Assembly (NCBI RefSeq): GCF_008831285.2 | Contig: NC_045138.2 | Location: forward strand, 42,649,115-42,713,114 | From: Nymphaea colorata | Lineage: Eukaryota; Streptophyta; Magnoliopsida; Nymphaeales; Nymphaeaceae | Length of the DNA: 64,000 bases | Direction: 5' to 3' | Shown: one piece after another, positions 33,001-45,785 of the stretch | Position numbering within the stretch: position 1 is the first letter of the stretch | How the letters are laid out: each line of letters begins with the position of its first letter | Notes under the pieces: model-generated | What the model saw: only the letters and a program-made list of their open reading frames with translations | Databases searched by the model: none | What the model was told of the DNA's origin: nothing | Program-made: the position numbers and the translations under genes

Positions 33001-35250
33001 AGAATTTCATTTTTACCATGATGAAAAAGGAAACTCATGAATCCAACATAGAAACCACATATTTGGAATCTTTGAGAGCTATCCTCCATACAATGTACTT
33101 ATCACATATATGTCATGTTACCACTTGAAATGTTTTTTTAAGACCACAAAGCACCACATTGAGCCTCATTAGCAATCTTTGATTGATCAAAAGAATGAAC
33201 CATAAGAAAGAAAGAGGTAGGTAGCTGATTTAATTGGAAGGGCAAGTTTTACATTTTTGGCATGGAGGATATAAAACCACACATAAATACTTGCCCTTCT
33301 TGTGGGGTCATATAATAATCAGCTGGTATTAGTTCATTAAACAAGATGACTAGCTAGCAAGTAGGCAAGTGCCCCAAAAGGAGTTCAAAATTTCAATTAA
33401 AATTATTGTATTAACTTAATAAGTCAAGAAAAAGGAGTGACGAACTAAGAAGAGTTAATGCTTTAACTTTTAGAATGTTCAAACTACAATGGCTTTAATG
33501 ATCCTACATAGATATATCGCAATAGGAATATATCAATTCTTAGCTACATGATAGGGGTATATTGAACATTCAAACTAAGAATAATTAATGTTTTAGCTCC
33601 AACCTCCATATGTAATGATATATTGAAGTATAAGGTGTTGGATAAAGTAGCAACAACATACCAGTTATGAAGTCAAATCTAATATAAGAACATTGCAAGA
33701 AACAACAGGACAACATCATAATTTGAGATGAATAGAGTTGCTTGAGATGCACCTACACCATGAGGAATTGAACCCCAACATTCCAGCTTAAAAGAAAGAC
33801 CACTAAATTAAAAGTGAATTAAAAGGGCTGAAGAACCTAACACAAAAAGACCCATAGATGGCATAACAACATTAATAGCTAGAAATGTAAAAGTGCAACT
33901 GGCTCTATATTTGATAGAGGATGCTTGATGAGCTAGGACCTTGGAAAATCCCAATATTTCATATCGATGAGATTTAACAAGAATTTTAGATCCTTGTTTG
34001 AAAAATGCATGGATTACAACATGGTTTTGTAATCCTTGCATATGGATTCTGATCCACTACTCAACCAAATGCCTCATAGATGATACAATGTGTATAACAG
34101 AAAAACTTGAAATAAAAAAAAAACATATTAAGAAAAAGGACAATCAGAATAGAATGAGAAAAGCAAGAAGGGGAACGAAGAGAAAGCAACAAAGCAATTT
34201 TAGAAGAGTGAAAAAAACTTTCTGATATTTAATATATTATGTGAAAACTCATATAAGCCCCAAATTTTGGGTAGTGTGACAAAAAATGGCTGAAGTTGCC
34301 ACCAATTTTTGGTTGGAACAAGTCAAGTATTTGTAGATCAATTGCTGAAAAATCCATTTATTGTAATCAAAGAATACCTTCATTAGATGGTAACTTAATT
34401 ACTGTGATGCAACACATCCAAAAATCTTAAAGACCTTGTCTGATTATGGCTTGCAACTTTCTCCCAACGCAGAACAGCCATGTCTTCAGCTCTCGCTATT
34501 AGCAGAAGCAATTTGTGACCAATTTCTATTTAATGCTTTGAAAGATATGGTTGCAAAAGGCCTTGTATATCCACATTAGTTGTTCCTTATCTAGTGATAG
34601 ACACAAAAACCAATAAATACTTATCCAAGCGATTACTGCCAATGAGAAGATTGTGGATTGTTGTCAAATGATACCTTTGTTCTAGGGTATTGTAGATAGA
34701 TAAAGAATGCCATTTCCCATACATTGGCATCTTTGAAAGAAGAGTACAACAATCAGGGAGACAGTATGGATTGGAAAATGACATTAAATAGCAGGTTTTT
34801 CCCAAGAAATAATACAATGATATAAAAGCATCTTCTAGTATCCTAACACTGTCAACATTGCAGCTAGAATCATACAGAATGAAGCTTATTTCATTCATGA
34901 CTATGGTGATATGAAATTCAAAGTCTCCATCTAGATTGTTTTAAGATCAGAACATGGAACCACAACTAAGTAGGTACTTGGTAAGACATAGGGAATGAAT
35001 TAGCATAACTGCAATTTGTGATACTATGCTCTTTGTCCAACAGATATTGTTGGTGAGTGTCCATACCAACTGCTGAAAAGAAGAACATGCATGGAAATTA
35101 CATGAAGTATCAACATTGGCATTGTAGTAAATTTAAAACTGCATTTTGATATGATGTTTACCGAGAAACATCCGCCTAGTTTTAGAAAATGTTTCAGCTG
35201 CTGATAAAAAACAATGGCAGGACTGAACTATCAAGCTGCAAAACTAAGGG
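33000..35250. other. no recognisable gene
   Basis: AT-rich with short frames. The minus-strand frame at 33808-34041 (77 residues) and the one at 34587-34898 show no family motif I recognise. This could be the 5' leader and left flank of the gypsy element whose gag starts near 35340. No primer-binding site was found. Confidence 0.4.
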
Positions 35251-35339
35251 AGCCTCAAGCAAAAGATGTTCATGCAAGCCTGCTGAGATCATACAATCCG
35301 GCATCTAGTAGATGGAAAGAATAGTGTGCCAAATGCATA

Positions 35340-35990
35340 CTAAAGGCAAGTGGCAATATGTGAAGAGGGATTTCAATGAGGGCATCAATAACGATGAATT
35401 GGAAGGATTCCCTAGAAAATTTAGTAAGTTCAGAGGAGCCGACAACCCGCATGTGCATTAGGGAATCTTCTTTGTAGAATGTGGCAAATATAGGGATAAT
35501 GATAAGACCCTATTTTTCTATTTTCTAAGAAGTTTAGAGGGTGAGGCCACTCAATGGTACATGGAACATATGGACTCCTTCCGAATGAAGGACTTTGATG
35601 ACATCATGAATGGTTTCAAAGACAATAGACAAGTTCTAGACCAATTGCTCAGTGGTCCCACGATTGATACACTTATGGGGATTTAGCAGGAGCCAGGTGA
35701 GTCTTGTAGAGACTATATTCAATGCTGGAAGCCCATCTTAAAGTGAAAATGAAGACGACTGTGGTTGAAGATTACACTCTCACCATGATTCTTGGGGGTT
35801 TTCAGAAGCATGTCCGGCATCACCTCGTATATCATGAATACGAGACTTTTTATGACTTGGCCAAAAAGGTTGAGAGGATAGAAGGAGTTTTTGAGATGAA
35901 ATATCTTAAAAGTGAAACTGGACACAATTATAATCAAAGGAAAATAAGAAAATGGGCAAGTCTTAGGTGCACGCCACTTGCATTGTAAAA
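35340..35990 (+). pseudogene. gag: Tat-like gypsy gag remnant
   Basis: Capsid remnant. It reads KFSKFRGADNPHVH, then FFVECGKYRDNDKTLFF, FLRSLEGEATQWYM (about 35520-35570), and after frameshifts QEPGESCRDYIQ (about 35690) and RHHLVYHEYETFYDLAKKVERIE (about 35815-35880). The S-LEG-A..WY block and the ES..DYIQ.W block are hallmarks of gypsy gag. The HHLVY/ETF..L..RVE block is typical of Tat-group gag. Stops near 35458 and 35683 break it. It is the first domain of the plus-strand element whose protease, RT and integrase follow at 36.9-56.6 kb. Confidence 0.85.
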
Positions 35991-36889
35991 AATGGGTCCT
36001 GCATCTATCAGTGGGGCTGTGAAGCCACAAACATAGCAGCCAAATATCAAAGAACAAAGTAGAGGGGATGTCAAGAACAAGTCTTCATCATCCAAGAATT
36101 ATGAGAAACCTCTAGGATGAACGAAAAATAGGAAGTTCACCTTTATGGAATACAACAAGAGCAAGCCGTTAAAACTACACTATCTCAAAAACCTGTGCAA
36201 GCTCCTAAGAATGGTGGATCCACCAAAACTAAGAGGGAAGAGTGACCAGTTCTACAAGTTCCATGAGTTTTGAGGCACAATACAAATAATTGTATTACTT
36301 TGAAACACATTATTCTAGACTATCGTGAAAAGGAGATCTTAGTAGAGGGAGATTCCCAACAAGTGTTGAAAGACCCATTCTCAATTCATGAGAACTTTAC
36401 AAACATGGTGGATACATCACCATTTGTCCCCCAAAATCATGGTTGGCCATTTACACAAGAATGAAAGGCTATAATGGCTATCAATCAAGAGGTATCACCA
36501 GAAAGTTTCTAAGAATCTGGTAAGTGGAAATGTCAACTATCAAGAAACTGGTGTATAAGCCTAAACAAATTGCGGCAGAAACAACATAGATCAAGAAGCT
36601 GACTTTGTGATGGAGGGCTAAGACAGCTAGGGAAGCAGCAAAGCAACGTAAGTGCTCACATGCAATTGAGGAGTGGGTGACAAGTAAGGCCTTCAATATT
36701 ACTTTGAATGTGTCGGTCTTGACTGAACCAATGCCTCAGCCACACACCATCATTCTAAGAAAAATAAGACCATTCCATAGATATTGGCACAAACATTGAA
36801 CTTAGTGATGGTCAATGCACCAATCACCTTCTCAAATGATGATTTGCCTAAACCACACCAATTTCATAATAATGCCCTGTATATTGTGG

Positions 36890-37260
36890 TATGAGCTCGT
36901 GGGATGAATACCCCACATGTGTTGATCAATGCAGTCAGTAGTTTGCATATCTACTTATATTTCATAGCAAAAGCACTAGGACTCAATGATGTGGACTATA
37001 CGATACACAATACAACCAATTTTCGGTTTGAGCAAAGCCATCCGTTTGTTAAGGAACACATTTATCTAGATACGTCCACCAACTATACAGTTCACATAGT
37101 CTAATTTCATGTTGTAGAAGTCTTTCAAACCTATATTCAATTTTTGGGCTGCCCCTGAATATATTAGTCAAATGCAATACCCTCCACATTGCACCAATGC
37201 ATGAAATGGAGCTGTGGAGAAGTAATCACTACTGTCTTGACATAAGATTTAGAAGAGGGG
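36890..37260 (+). pseudogene. pro: gypsy aspartic protease remnant
   Basis: Residues HVLINAVSSLHIY...AKALGLND (36920-36990) align with the usual LIDSGSSLN..S..TAKALG protease opening. The catalytic Asp-Ser-Gly has become Asn-Ala-Val, so it is dead. The block FHVVEVFQTYIQFLGCP (about 37105-37155), then SNAIPSTLHQCMKW (about 37165-37205), matches the Tat-group pattern of FHVVD....YN..LGRPWIH..NAIPSTLHQ. Stops near 37102 and 37156. It comes directly before the pre-RT linker, as expected for a gag-pro-pol order. Confidence 0.8.
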
Positions 37261-37269
37261 AAACCTCAG

Positions 37270-38150
37270 CCCATGGTTCCTAGACCAATATATATAGTTC
37301 AAGCTTCTAATGTGGGACAAAATGAAGAAATAAATCTTTTGGATAGTTTAAAATGCCTTAGAATGGTGGAACCTACGAGTGAAGTAAACAACATCAATTG
37401 GAGTGGAACAACCTTATTCAAGAACAAAGGAAGGGTCTGTGTATACTTCTTTAAGAATAATCCATTATATGAAAGATTTGTGGAGATGCTATAAGGTTTT
37501 TACATGATTATTCACATAGGCTACAAGCCCTATAAAGGCCCAGGAGCCCATAAAGTTGGTCCAATTGAGCCTCTCAGTAGCAGGTCTGGTCAGCATGGCA
37601 CTACCAAACTCAGCTGCTAAGGGAAGGCTTCAGACCAATAGTCTAAGAAGAATAAGAAAAAGTGGGAGGCTTAGATTGCAAAGTTGTGACTAGAGTGTTT
37701 TTCCTATTTGGTTTTCCTTTTCTTTGTTTTGCCTCTTGGATTTGTATGGATAGTGGGGGTTCCACCCTTCCTTCTAGAATTAATAAAGTCATGGTATCTT
37801 TCTTCAACATATGTTTCTTCTTCTTCTCTTGTCATAAACCTCTCCTCTCTATGCGTATTTGTTCTCTATCATCATTTTATAGGAACCACTGTGGCATCTC
37901 GGCTAATTTAGAAGTTGATGCTCAATCCCAAAATCTTTGGGCCAAGAAACAATGCGTAGTCATTGAGCCAAAGAAAGAAGCAACACAGACTATGCAGATG
38001 GAACTGGCCAAACAAGAAGATTGTACTGAACAAGTGCAAGAAGGATAAACATTAGAATCATTAGAAATTCTAGAGCTAGAACACATCAAAAAGAAGATCA
38101 ACCTTCCACCATGTTGAATGGTCTTACAAAAGATATCAACATTGGTAAAA
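37270..38150 (+). pseudogene. protease-RT linker of the Tat-like element
   Basis: Includes LKCLRMVEPTSEVN...NPLYERF...IGYKPYKGP (37345-37540), duplicated inverted at 30.9-31.2 kb. A hydrophobic, intron-like stretch follows (37660-37870, pyrimidine-rich and ending TTTTATAG near 37881). Then comes an acidic, Gln/Glu-rich segment (VDAQSQNLWAKK, ELEHIKKKI). Ogre-group elements are known to carry an intron between protease and RT. The stretch here fits that position, but splice sites are only suggestive. Confidence 0.5.
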
Positions 38151-39141
38151 ATGAAAAACCTAGGATCCTACAAATCGGTGCTAACTTGTGCATACAATAA
38201 GAAAGCAGATTGATCTTGGTCCTTCAGCACCAGAAAGAAATATTCACATGGACTTACAAAGATATGCCGAAACTACAACTAAACTGGTTGAACACTGACT
38301 AATCATAAAATTTGGAAGCTAACCAATAAAACAAAAATTGAGAAGCTCAATTCTAGAGTTAAAGATAAAGTCAACGAAAGCTTAGAAGATCTCCTAAAGG
38401 GCAAGTTTATTGGGCCTATCAACCTACTAGAGAGCAATGGCTACCATTTATGCATGATCAGATGCATAAATTCATGGATGCCTATGTAGATGACATTTTG
38501 GTCAAGCAAAAACCCAGGATGACCATGTCTATGTCCTCAAACAAGTATTTGACTGGTTGATTCTGTACAAGTCAAATCAAATCCATAGAAGTGTATTTTC
38601 GGTATTGAATCAGGAAATCTACTTGGCTACATGGTTAGCAAGAAAGGGATCAAGGTAGACTAGTTAAAGCCAAAGTCATTATTAAGATGCCTGCTCTGAG
38701 GAAGAGCTATGCAGCTTGCAAAACAGAAAACTAGGTCATCTGAAGGTTAATTTCTAATTTGGCCCTCAGATGCGAGGGATTTAATCACCTGCTCGGGAAA
38801 GGCATCAAATTTTAGCAGGAGCCACAATGTTAATATTTTCTTAATCCTCTTATTCTTCAAACACCAGATTAGGAAGACCCCTCCTATTATACATCTCAAT
38901 GAATGATTTAGCTTATAGTAGATTCCTGGCACAATACAAAAAAAGGTTGTAAGGATCAAACATGTAATCTATTATATCAGTAATACATTCGTACAATATT
39001 TAAAAACATATTCAACCATGGAAAAGACATGTTTGGCACTCGTTTGGATGTTCTCAAAAACTTAGGCTTTATCTGTTATCTTGTGAGGTAAAGGTCATTT
39101 CCAAATTAAACCCTCTCAAATACATCCTAGAATAGTGATAC
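38150..39141 (+). pseudogene. pol: gypsy RT (internally deleted) and RNase H start
   Basis: The RT opening is visible (ILQIGANLCI, then LIIKFGS, PIKQKLRSS and KFIGPINLLES to about 38440). The sequence then jumps to HKFMDAYVDDILVKQ (38465-38510), so the central RT palm is deleted. The polymerase box YVDD (38483-38494) is intact. It is followed by DHVYVLKQVFDWLILYKS, a Gly-X-X-V-like region and, in shifted frames, LISNLALRCEGFNHLL and SNTFVQYLKTYSTMEKTCLALVW from RNase H. The chain is cut at 39141 by a solo LTR and resumes at 45084. Inactive. Confidence 0.85.
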
Positions 39142-40528
39142 TATTGACCATGTAAAATTTCACAAGCTTACATGTCATGACCATTCATATAGGATGAATA
39201 AAAAATGATCAAAATATTTACTTGTCTCTTTATTCTTATTGCGGGAATTTATGAAGATAGAGCTAGACTCGTCAGCATGAGATCTGACCATTTTTGCTGC
39301 CTTTAACAAGGGAAATCAGATCAATGTCCAGATTAAATATTAAAGGTCCCAAAAATATGATTGTTGTCAAACCTAAATGTAAAATGGATTATTGAATTTG
39401 AAAATCATAAGTTTTTGAAAACTAAGTGGATCATCAGATGTTGGAAAGCATGAACAAGAAATTCTTGAATCAAATAACATAGTTCATGATCTGTGTCATC
39501 ACACAACATGTAAGAACTGATTCCTATACCTAATATGTATGTATGCAAAACTACATTCATTACACAATCGAGATCTTGTTTCTAAGTTCCGGATGTGGAC
39601 CTAGGAATATCTTGATTCAAAATTCAAATCTAAATATTGTCTAAGAATGATCCAAACATTCAGTATTTGATCTAGATAGAAGGTTTAGATTTAGGATTAT
39701 TCCAATAGAGCTTTAGGTTCAAAACCTAAATGAGGGTTGATCCAATTAAGAAATGATTCTTTAATCCAAATTCATGATCTGAATCCAAAATTAGGCATGA
39801 CGACCCAATTTCAGGGTGTATATTCTAAGGTCGAGAATAAGCGTTTCAGATCTTGATCCAACTTGTCATGAGATCCAAATCCAAAAGATTGACATGGAAT
39901 CCAAATCTAGAATCCAATTCTTATAAGATTTGAGTTCAATAATCTAATTCCTTTGATCCAAGTTGTATCCAAATCCGATCTCATACTTGATCTATTTAAA
40001 TCCAACTCATTGAGATTTGGTTCCAATTCCTCCAAGATCCACACATCTAGCGTTATTAGGGTTGGGGTTAAACTTGGCTAGGGTTTAAATCTAACCTTAC
40101 TGAGGTTTGGATTTGACCTAACTAGTGTGTATGTTCATCCTACTAAGGTTCAACCTTAGATACATAATTGTGGACTCAATATCAAGTCTTGGTTAAGATA
40201 TTGAGAGAAGACTATGGTTTTAAGTTTGTTTGATACTAAGGATTAGATAACAATTATGAATGAATATAGGTTTTGTAAAAGTATGTTTGAAATAGGTTGG
40301 GTTGAAATGTGCACTGAAAACTATGATTATAAAATCTGTAGTTTCATATAATCAACTTAAGTCAAGTATACATATGGGATATTGCTGCATATGTATACTT
40401 GATGATCTTAACTTGATTAATATGAAACCTAAATCTATGTGCATTTTTAGAATCAATGAATTCATTACTAAAGCAAGCTACATGAATGCACATAATTATC
40501 CACATTACTAAAAATAAAACTAGGCCAA

Positions 40529-40547
40529 ATATATATATATATATATA
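40529..40547. repeat. AT microsatellite
   Basis: About nine AT units inside solo LTR copy I. Confidence 0.9.
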
Positions 40548-42738
40548 GACACATAAATGGTATGATATTTCATAACAATTATGAAATTCAGATTGAAAAT
40601 GAGGCTTTGGCTTGATAAATCAAGTTTGGTGAGAAGGGCATATTGCCACAAGCTCATTCAAAACCCTAGATTTACATACTGAAGTCCAAATGCAAGATTT
40701 TTGAATTAATGCACATTTAACAATGCATGATACAATTAATCAAATGAACATATATTAAAACCCTAAAGTGATGTTCACATGATTAACCACATATATTTGG
40801 GATTTCTCCATAACAAAAAGTAAAGAAGTTTAAGTTAAAAATAAAAAAAATCAAATGGAAAATCTCTAACTATGTGAGAAACAAAAATTTGGCCATGTCC
40901 TAGAAAACTGTTATCTGTTTTCTATAGCTAAATTGGTTGGTCTCAAAAGATAGAAAAATGGCATCCAATCTTCACGAAATTTGGGTGAAAGATCTTCACA
41001 TATCAGATAATCAGGTCCAAGTGATAAATCAAAAAAATCTATTTTTTACAAAAAGAATTAAACAAGAAATTCATTGTAGAAAACAAATTTTCTGCAGAAA
41101 ACAATTTTACTGCAATGTTTTTTTACATGAGTCAAAACATATTTAAACAACTTAGATTGACAGGAAATTTGGACTATGGATTTTCTACATAATAGAGAAT
41201 CCACAGGATTTGTAGACCCAAAAAATAATGAGAGATTAAAAAGGTATTATTCTATAAATTTGCTACATAAATAACAATTTGTAGACAGGGTAAAAAATTT
41301 GACTACCAATAAATAATAAAATAGTTTAATAACCCATGTCACATGAATGCAAAAGTTAATGTAATGATAACCGATGGTTATCAAACTTGCTATACTTACT
41401 CTTTCAACATCAAGCTTCCAACTACATTTGAAATTTTTGAAAAAACCTAATTGAAAAAAAAGATATGGACTAAAAAACATGAGCTATTAAATAGTTCTCT
41501 GCAGAAAATGAGAGAACATGAAAACGGAAAATAGTTCACATCACATACTTTCCTGATGCGAAAAACAAATCAAATTTACATAGATTAACGTAAAATTTTA
41601 TCTAAAATTTCTACATATATTGAGGAATCTACAAAACTTGAAATCACAAGAATAGACCTTCAGATGAGAAAATTATGCATCTGACAAGTTGATACAAAAG
41701 ACTTGAAAAGATAAAATTTTGTAGAAAACCCATCTTGATCAGAAATTTATTTTGTAGGTTCTCTACATACCAAAGAATCTTAGAAACTTTAGATCTGAAA
41801 TTGAACTTCAAACATTAAAATGAAAAAAGTGGCAAAGTTACTAAAAATCATATTTTTTGTAAAGAACTGTTTAAGCACCAAATTTGTGATCCCATTTGAA
41901 AGTTATAGAAAACATAGTTTTGGATAAAAATTTGGAAATAGACTCTTGAAAGGATAGAAATAATGAACTTAAAACCATCTAAAAAGAGTAACCACACAAA
42001 GAGAAAGAAATGTGTACAGTTAAGCAGAAATACTGTTTTCAGTAGAGTTCTGTAGAAAGTTGCAGAAAACATATCTTTCCAAAACGTTGAATTAAGGGAC
42101 AAAATCAAAATAAAATCACATAAAAGTTTTAGGTAAAAGAACTGGACACCTATAGTGAACTCCAGGCTTTTATAGAACTCAATTTGGGCCTCCAGATTGA
42201 GATAACTAGGTTAATCAACCCAAGAAAATTTCAGGACTTAGTTCTATCAAAAATTGGATACAGAATAACTAGTTTATAAAATTGATGTGATAAAGAGGTC
42301 AAATCTTAATGAAGTTGCATGAAAATTGGTAGGCACATATTAGACACACACACAAAACCATGTTTTTCTATGGATTGTAATTCTGGTTTGAGAGATATAG
42401 CCTTTAAAGTTAGGGAAAAATCAGGCTTATGACAGCAAGTCCAATTTTTACCTAACTTAAATTTAACATCTCTTAAACTAGACTTTATTGAAAATCCCCA
42501 AATATGATGAAATTAACCACGTCAATCAATTAACTAATTATATTAACAAAGAATTAAAATAACATCTAAGCACATAAATCAAACTAAACACAAATAAAAT
42601 AAAGCAAAACAAATGCAATATGCATGGAAGTAAAGAACAACATGCATGTGCATGTGCATTGTGATCTATGTAAAAGGAAAAATGCTACTGAAGAACAAAG
42701 AGATGTGAAAGAGAAGGATGATGTCCACGTGAGATCCA

Positions 42739-42739
<1 letters not shown>

Positions 42740-42769
<30 letters not shown>

Positions 42770-42770
42770 A
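42740..42770 (+). repeat. GA microsatellite
   Basis: About thirteen GA units with one A interruption, in the transcribed part of solo LTR copy I (minus-strand CT). A CT run also lies after the plus-strand TATA box at 63.36 kb. Confidence 0.9.
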
Positions 42771-42911
42771 TTCATGCCTTTTCTCTTATAAGATAGTAGA
42801 AAATCATGGCAAAGAAAGAGAATCTAAGTTAGCAAAAGAATAAGGAATCAACTAAGTAAATCAAGATAGAGATGAGAGCACTTGCCTTAGAAAAGCATGC
42901 CAAAGAAAGGC

Positions 42912-42948
42912 AATAGGGGCTGCACGACCCCCAGCCCCTATTTATAAG
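42912..42948 (-). promoter_or_regulatory. LTR copy I TATA box with perfect 11-bp hairpin
   Basis: On the minus strand CCTTATAAATAGGGGCTG contains a canonical TATAAATA. On the plus strand AATAGGGGCTG (42912-42922) and CAGCCCCTATT (42932-42942) are perfect 11-bp arms around a 9-base loop, and one arm overlaps the TATA box. Transcription would run leftward through the stem. Confidence 0.6.
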
Positions 42949-45088
42949 GATTTTTTGCTGATTTTCAACCAATTCTAACTAATTAAAATTTTAGAAAATG
43001 AAAACAAAGACTAATGAGGTGTTAGACAGATCAACAATTGAGATCTGCATAGAAATCTGATCAAAGGCCCACATGTTATGAGATAATTTTGATTTTTCAG
43101 CATAATAACAAGAAAATATGAGTGGGGGCAGCACCCCTAAGGTTGGCTTTTGTAACATATGAAAGACCCTAGCCAGCTCTGAATTGACCCTATTCAAGAT
43201 GGATCAGGCCAGGATTTTTGATCGATGATCTTATGTTTGATCAAGATTCTAACATGAATTCTAAGCATTAATTTGGATTTTGGATTTAAATAATAGGTTT
43301 AGATCTTTATTTTGATCAATAAAAATGATTTTGGATATCAGATATGAGATCTAGATCTGAAACAGTGCAGATTATAGATCTACTTTGCACATTTGGAGGC
43401 TAAATTCAAGATTTGAGATTCATGTGTAGGACCTGCCTCAGCCTAGGCTTGCTCTAGGTCTGGGCTAGGTTGGACGTAGATCCAAACCAGGAATAGGTAA
43501 ATTGAGTTTAGTTTTAGGTCAAACTGAGCTGATTGACTCCAAGTTGGGTTCAAGGTGGGTTCATGCTCTGCATGAGCCATACTAGGCTCAATCTTGGTGC
43601 ATGAAATATTTAAGTTAAGTTTATGCAGTTCCTAACTTAGAAAAATATGAAAATAATGTACATTTGGCCAAATGATGATTTTGCCGCTGATGAAAAACCC
43701 ATGTTTTGCTAGTTAGGTTGGGTATTGAACCATGTAGGATCAAAGACAATGTAAAAATATGTGCTCATATAAAATTTTAATTAAAAAATGACTTGATTTT
43801 CCCTTAAAAAAGTGGAATTTTCAAAATTAACCAAGATTTAAATTGGAAATGTGAACGGAAAAATGAAAAATAGTGATTATGTCCTTGTTTGTGAGAAAAT
43901 AAATGTAGTATACTCTATTCAAGTGATATTGAATCCGTCGGTGTGCTTGGATAGAGAATCAAGGTTCTAGATTGATCAGAATTTAGCTTTGAAGCCACAA
44001 GTCATGATGTCTGGATTCAGACAAGTTCGTGTGCTCGATGGCAGTGATCGATTGTATGATCCTAGGGTGCTCCTCTTATTTGAACCAAATCTGATAATAC
44101 TCTGTTGAGATGTTTTTGGTCACACTGATGTAAATAAATCACTATTTTGAATTTCCAGTTGTGAGAATTTCAGCTCAAAAGTTTGAGCTGTCACTGAAAG
44201 CTCGAGACAAGTAAGAGAAATGAGTGGAAGTGCAAAATGAACTGGATTATGGATGAGTGCATCCAAATTGAGCTAAAGATAGTCAGTTCTAACACTGGAG
44301 AATATGTTACCAGCTCTGCCTAAATTAACCTACCCCATATTGATAGAATTTTAGTTGAGACACTCAAAATTGAAGAGAAATAGTGACTTTGGTGTTAGGA
44401 CAACTCCGTAGAGCTCAAATTACTAAGAGTAAGCAGAAAATAACTTTGAAAATACTCTTCTAGCAACGAGAAAACTTTAATGTGAGCTCCATAGTTCTGC
44501 CAATGTGTTAGTGACAAGAATTACACGAATCACTGATCTAGTGAGCTCATTTCAGCTGAAATGAAGGGAAATGAGAGGTTGATGATGGGAATGGCCATAG
44601 AAATTTGAGGTTTCACTAAAAATACTTTACTGACACTAAAAAAGGTTTGAACGTAAACTTTTGAGAACAATAGATGATCTAACATAAAGAAATTGCTGAC
44701 AAATAGTAGAAATGGGCCATTTTGAGCAAAGATCAACCAAATGTGAATTGAAAAATGGGTTGTAGAAGCTCTTGTGGTTTGCAAATGTGAGAATTTTCAT
44801 AATTGAAATGGTAGAACACAATTCTCAGGTGTTATAGAGATATTTCATGAAATTGGATCAAATTTGGGCAAAATAAAGATGTTTAGGGCCAAAATGGTCA
44901 TTTTTTGACCAGCAATGGGTTGGGTGATCTGGTTCCAACTGCCTAACATTTGGATGATGAAGTTTGTGTCTGTGTGATCTTTGGCTTATGCAATTGAAAA
45001 TATTTTGAGAAAATCAGCACAAAATCCTCCATTTATTGGGTTAAAATGGTCATTTTAAAAATGAAAAATTTGGGGTGTCTATAGATAC

Positions 45089-45785
45089 CTTAGTGGCAGG
45101 TAGAACAAGTTTCTTAGAAATTAATCAGGGGATGGGCGTTAACAGATTAGTTAGCAAACTTCCCTTTGGTAGAAGAATTAAAAATTGATGATAATTTTCT
45201 AGAAGAACAGGTGCTTTATGTGGCCCCTACACCTGTACAGACACTCTTCTTTGATGGATCCAAGAATAAGGCTAGAATTGGAATTTGAATTCCCTTGCTC
45301 TAGCCAAAGAATGAGATGATTCCCTACTCTCTATGAATTTCACCTATATTCATAATATGGTAGAATGCAAGGCTAATTCATGGACTCTAAATGCTACTCA
45401 AATTCAAAGTAAACATGGTTTGTGCCTATAGTGACTCTCTTCTCATCACTAACCAAGTGAATGAAGAGTGGAAAGTCAAAGTCATGAAATTAATGCCCTA
45501 TTAAGAAGGCACCAGAGCATAAATAAAGCAATTTGAAGGGTTTCAACTCTTCCATGTTAGAAGAGAGTTCAATCAGTTAGTGGACAAATTGGCAAGTTTA
45601 GGATTAATTATCATGTTCAAGGGAGCAGAGCCATGTAGAGCTTTCGAAGTTGGGAGACTCACACCACCAGATTATGAACTAAAAGAACAAGCCAATCCAG
45701 TAGAATCCCAAGTGTTGTGGTATCTGACATTTTATTGGAATTTCCACGTGGAGCTAAGGATGCTTGGAAAAGCTATCTATCTATA
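45089..45785 (+). pseudogene. pol: RNase H end and second (archaeal-type) RNase H
   Basis: Continuation of the pol chain cut at 39141. The RNase H to linker part (about 45089-45180) reads through stops as a region resembling GWALTD.LANFPL. The second RNase H starts about 45180: EEQVLYVAPTPVQTLFFDGS (about 45200-45260), then YSDSLLITNQVNEEWKVKVM (about 45428-45487) and HVRREFNQLVDKLASLG (about 45553-45605). FFDGS and the D-S-LI.NQV block are typical of the additional RNase H found in Tat-lineage elements. That places the element in the Tat/Ogre group. Many stops. Confidence 0.8.

Larger units (their letters stand above)
39142..45083 (-). mobile_element. 5.94-kb solo LTR (copy I) of a long-LTR gypsy family
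   Basis: Flanked by the perfect 5-bp duplication GATAC (39137-39141 and 45084-45088). The host pol frame resumes across it. On the minus strand it begins TATAGACACCCCAAATTTTTC and ends ...AAATTTTACATGGTCAATA, so the usual TG..CA ends are mutated. No protein domain is present inside, so it is an LTR alone, left by recombination. U3 is about 2.1 kb (45083 to 42950), then a TATA box with hairpin at 42912-42948, then about 3.8 kb of R/U5 with TTTTCTGCAGAAA-like and GATCCAAATC-rich stretches. LTRs of 5-6 kb are known in Ogre-type elements. Confidence 0.8.

Noticed and set aside
33808-34041. 77-residue minus-strand frame that looked gene-like
   Set aside because: No family motif could be identified, and the surrounding sequence has no promoter, splice or neighbour support.
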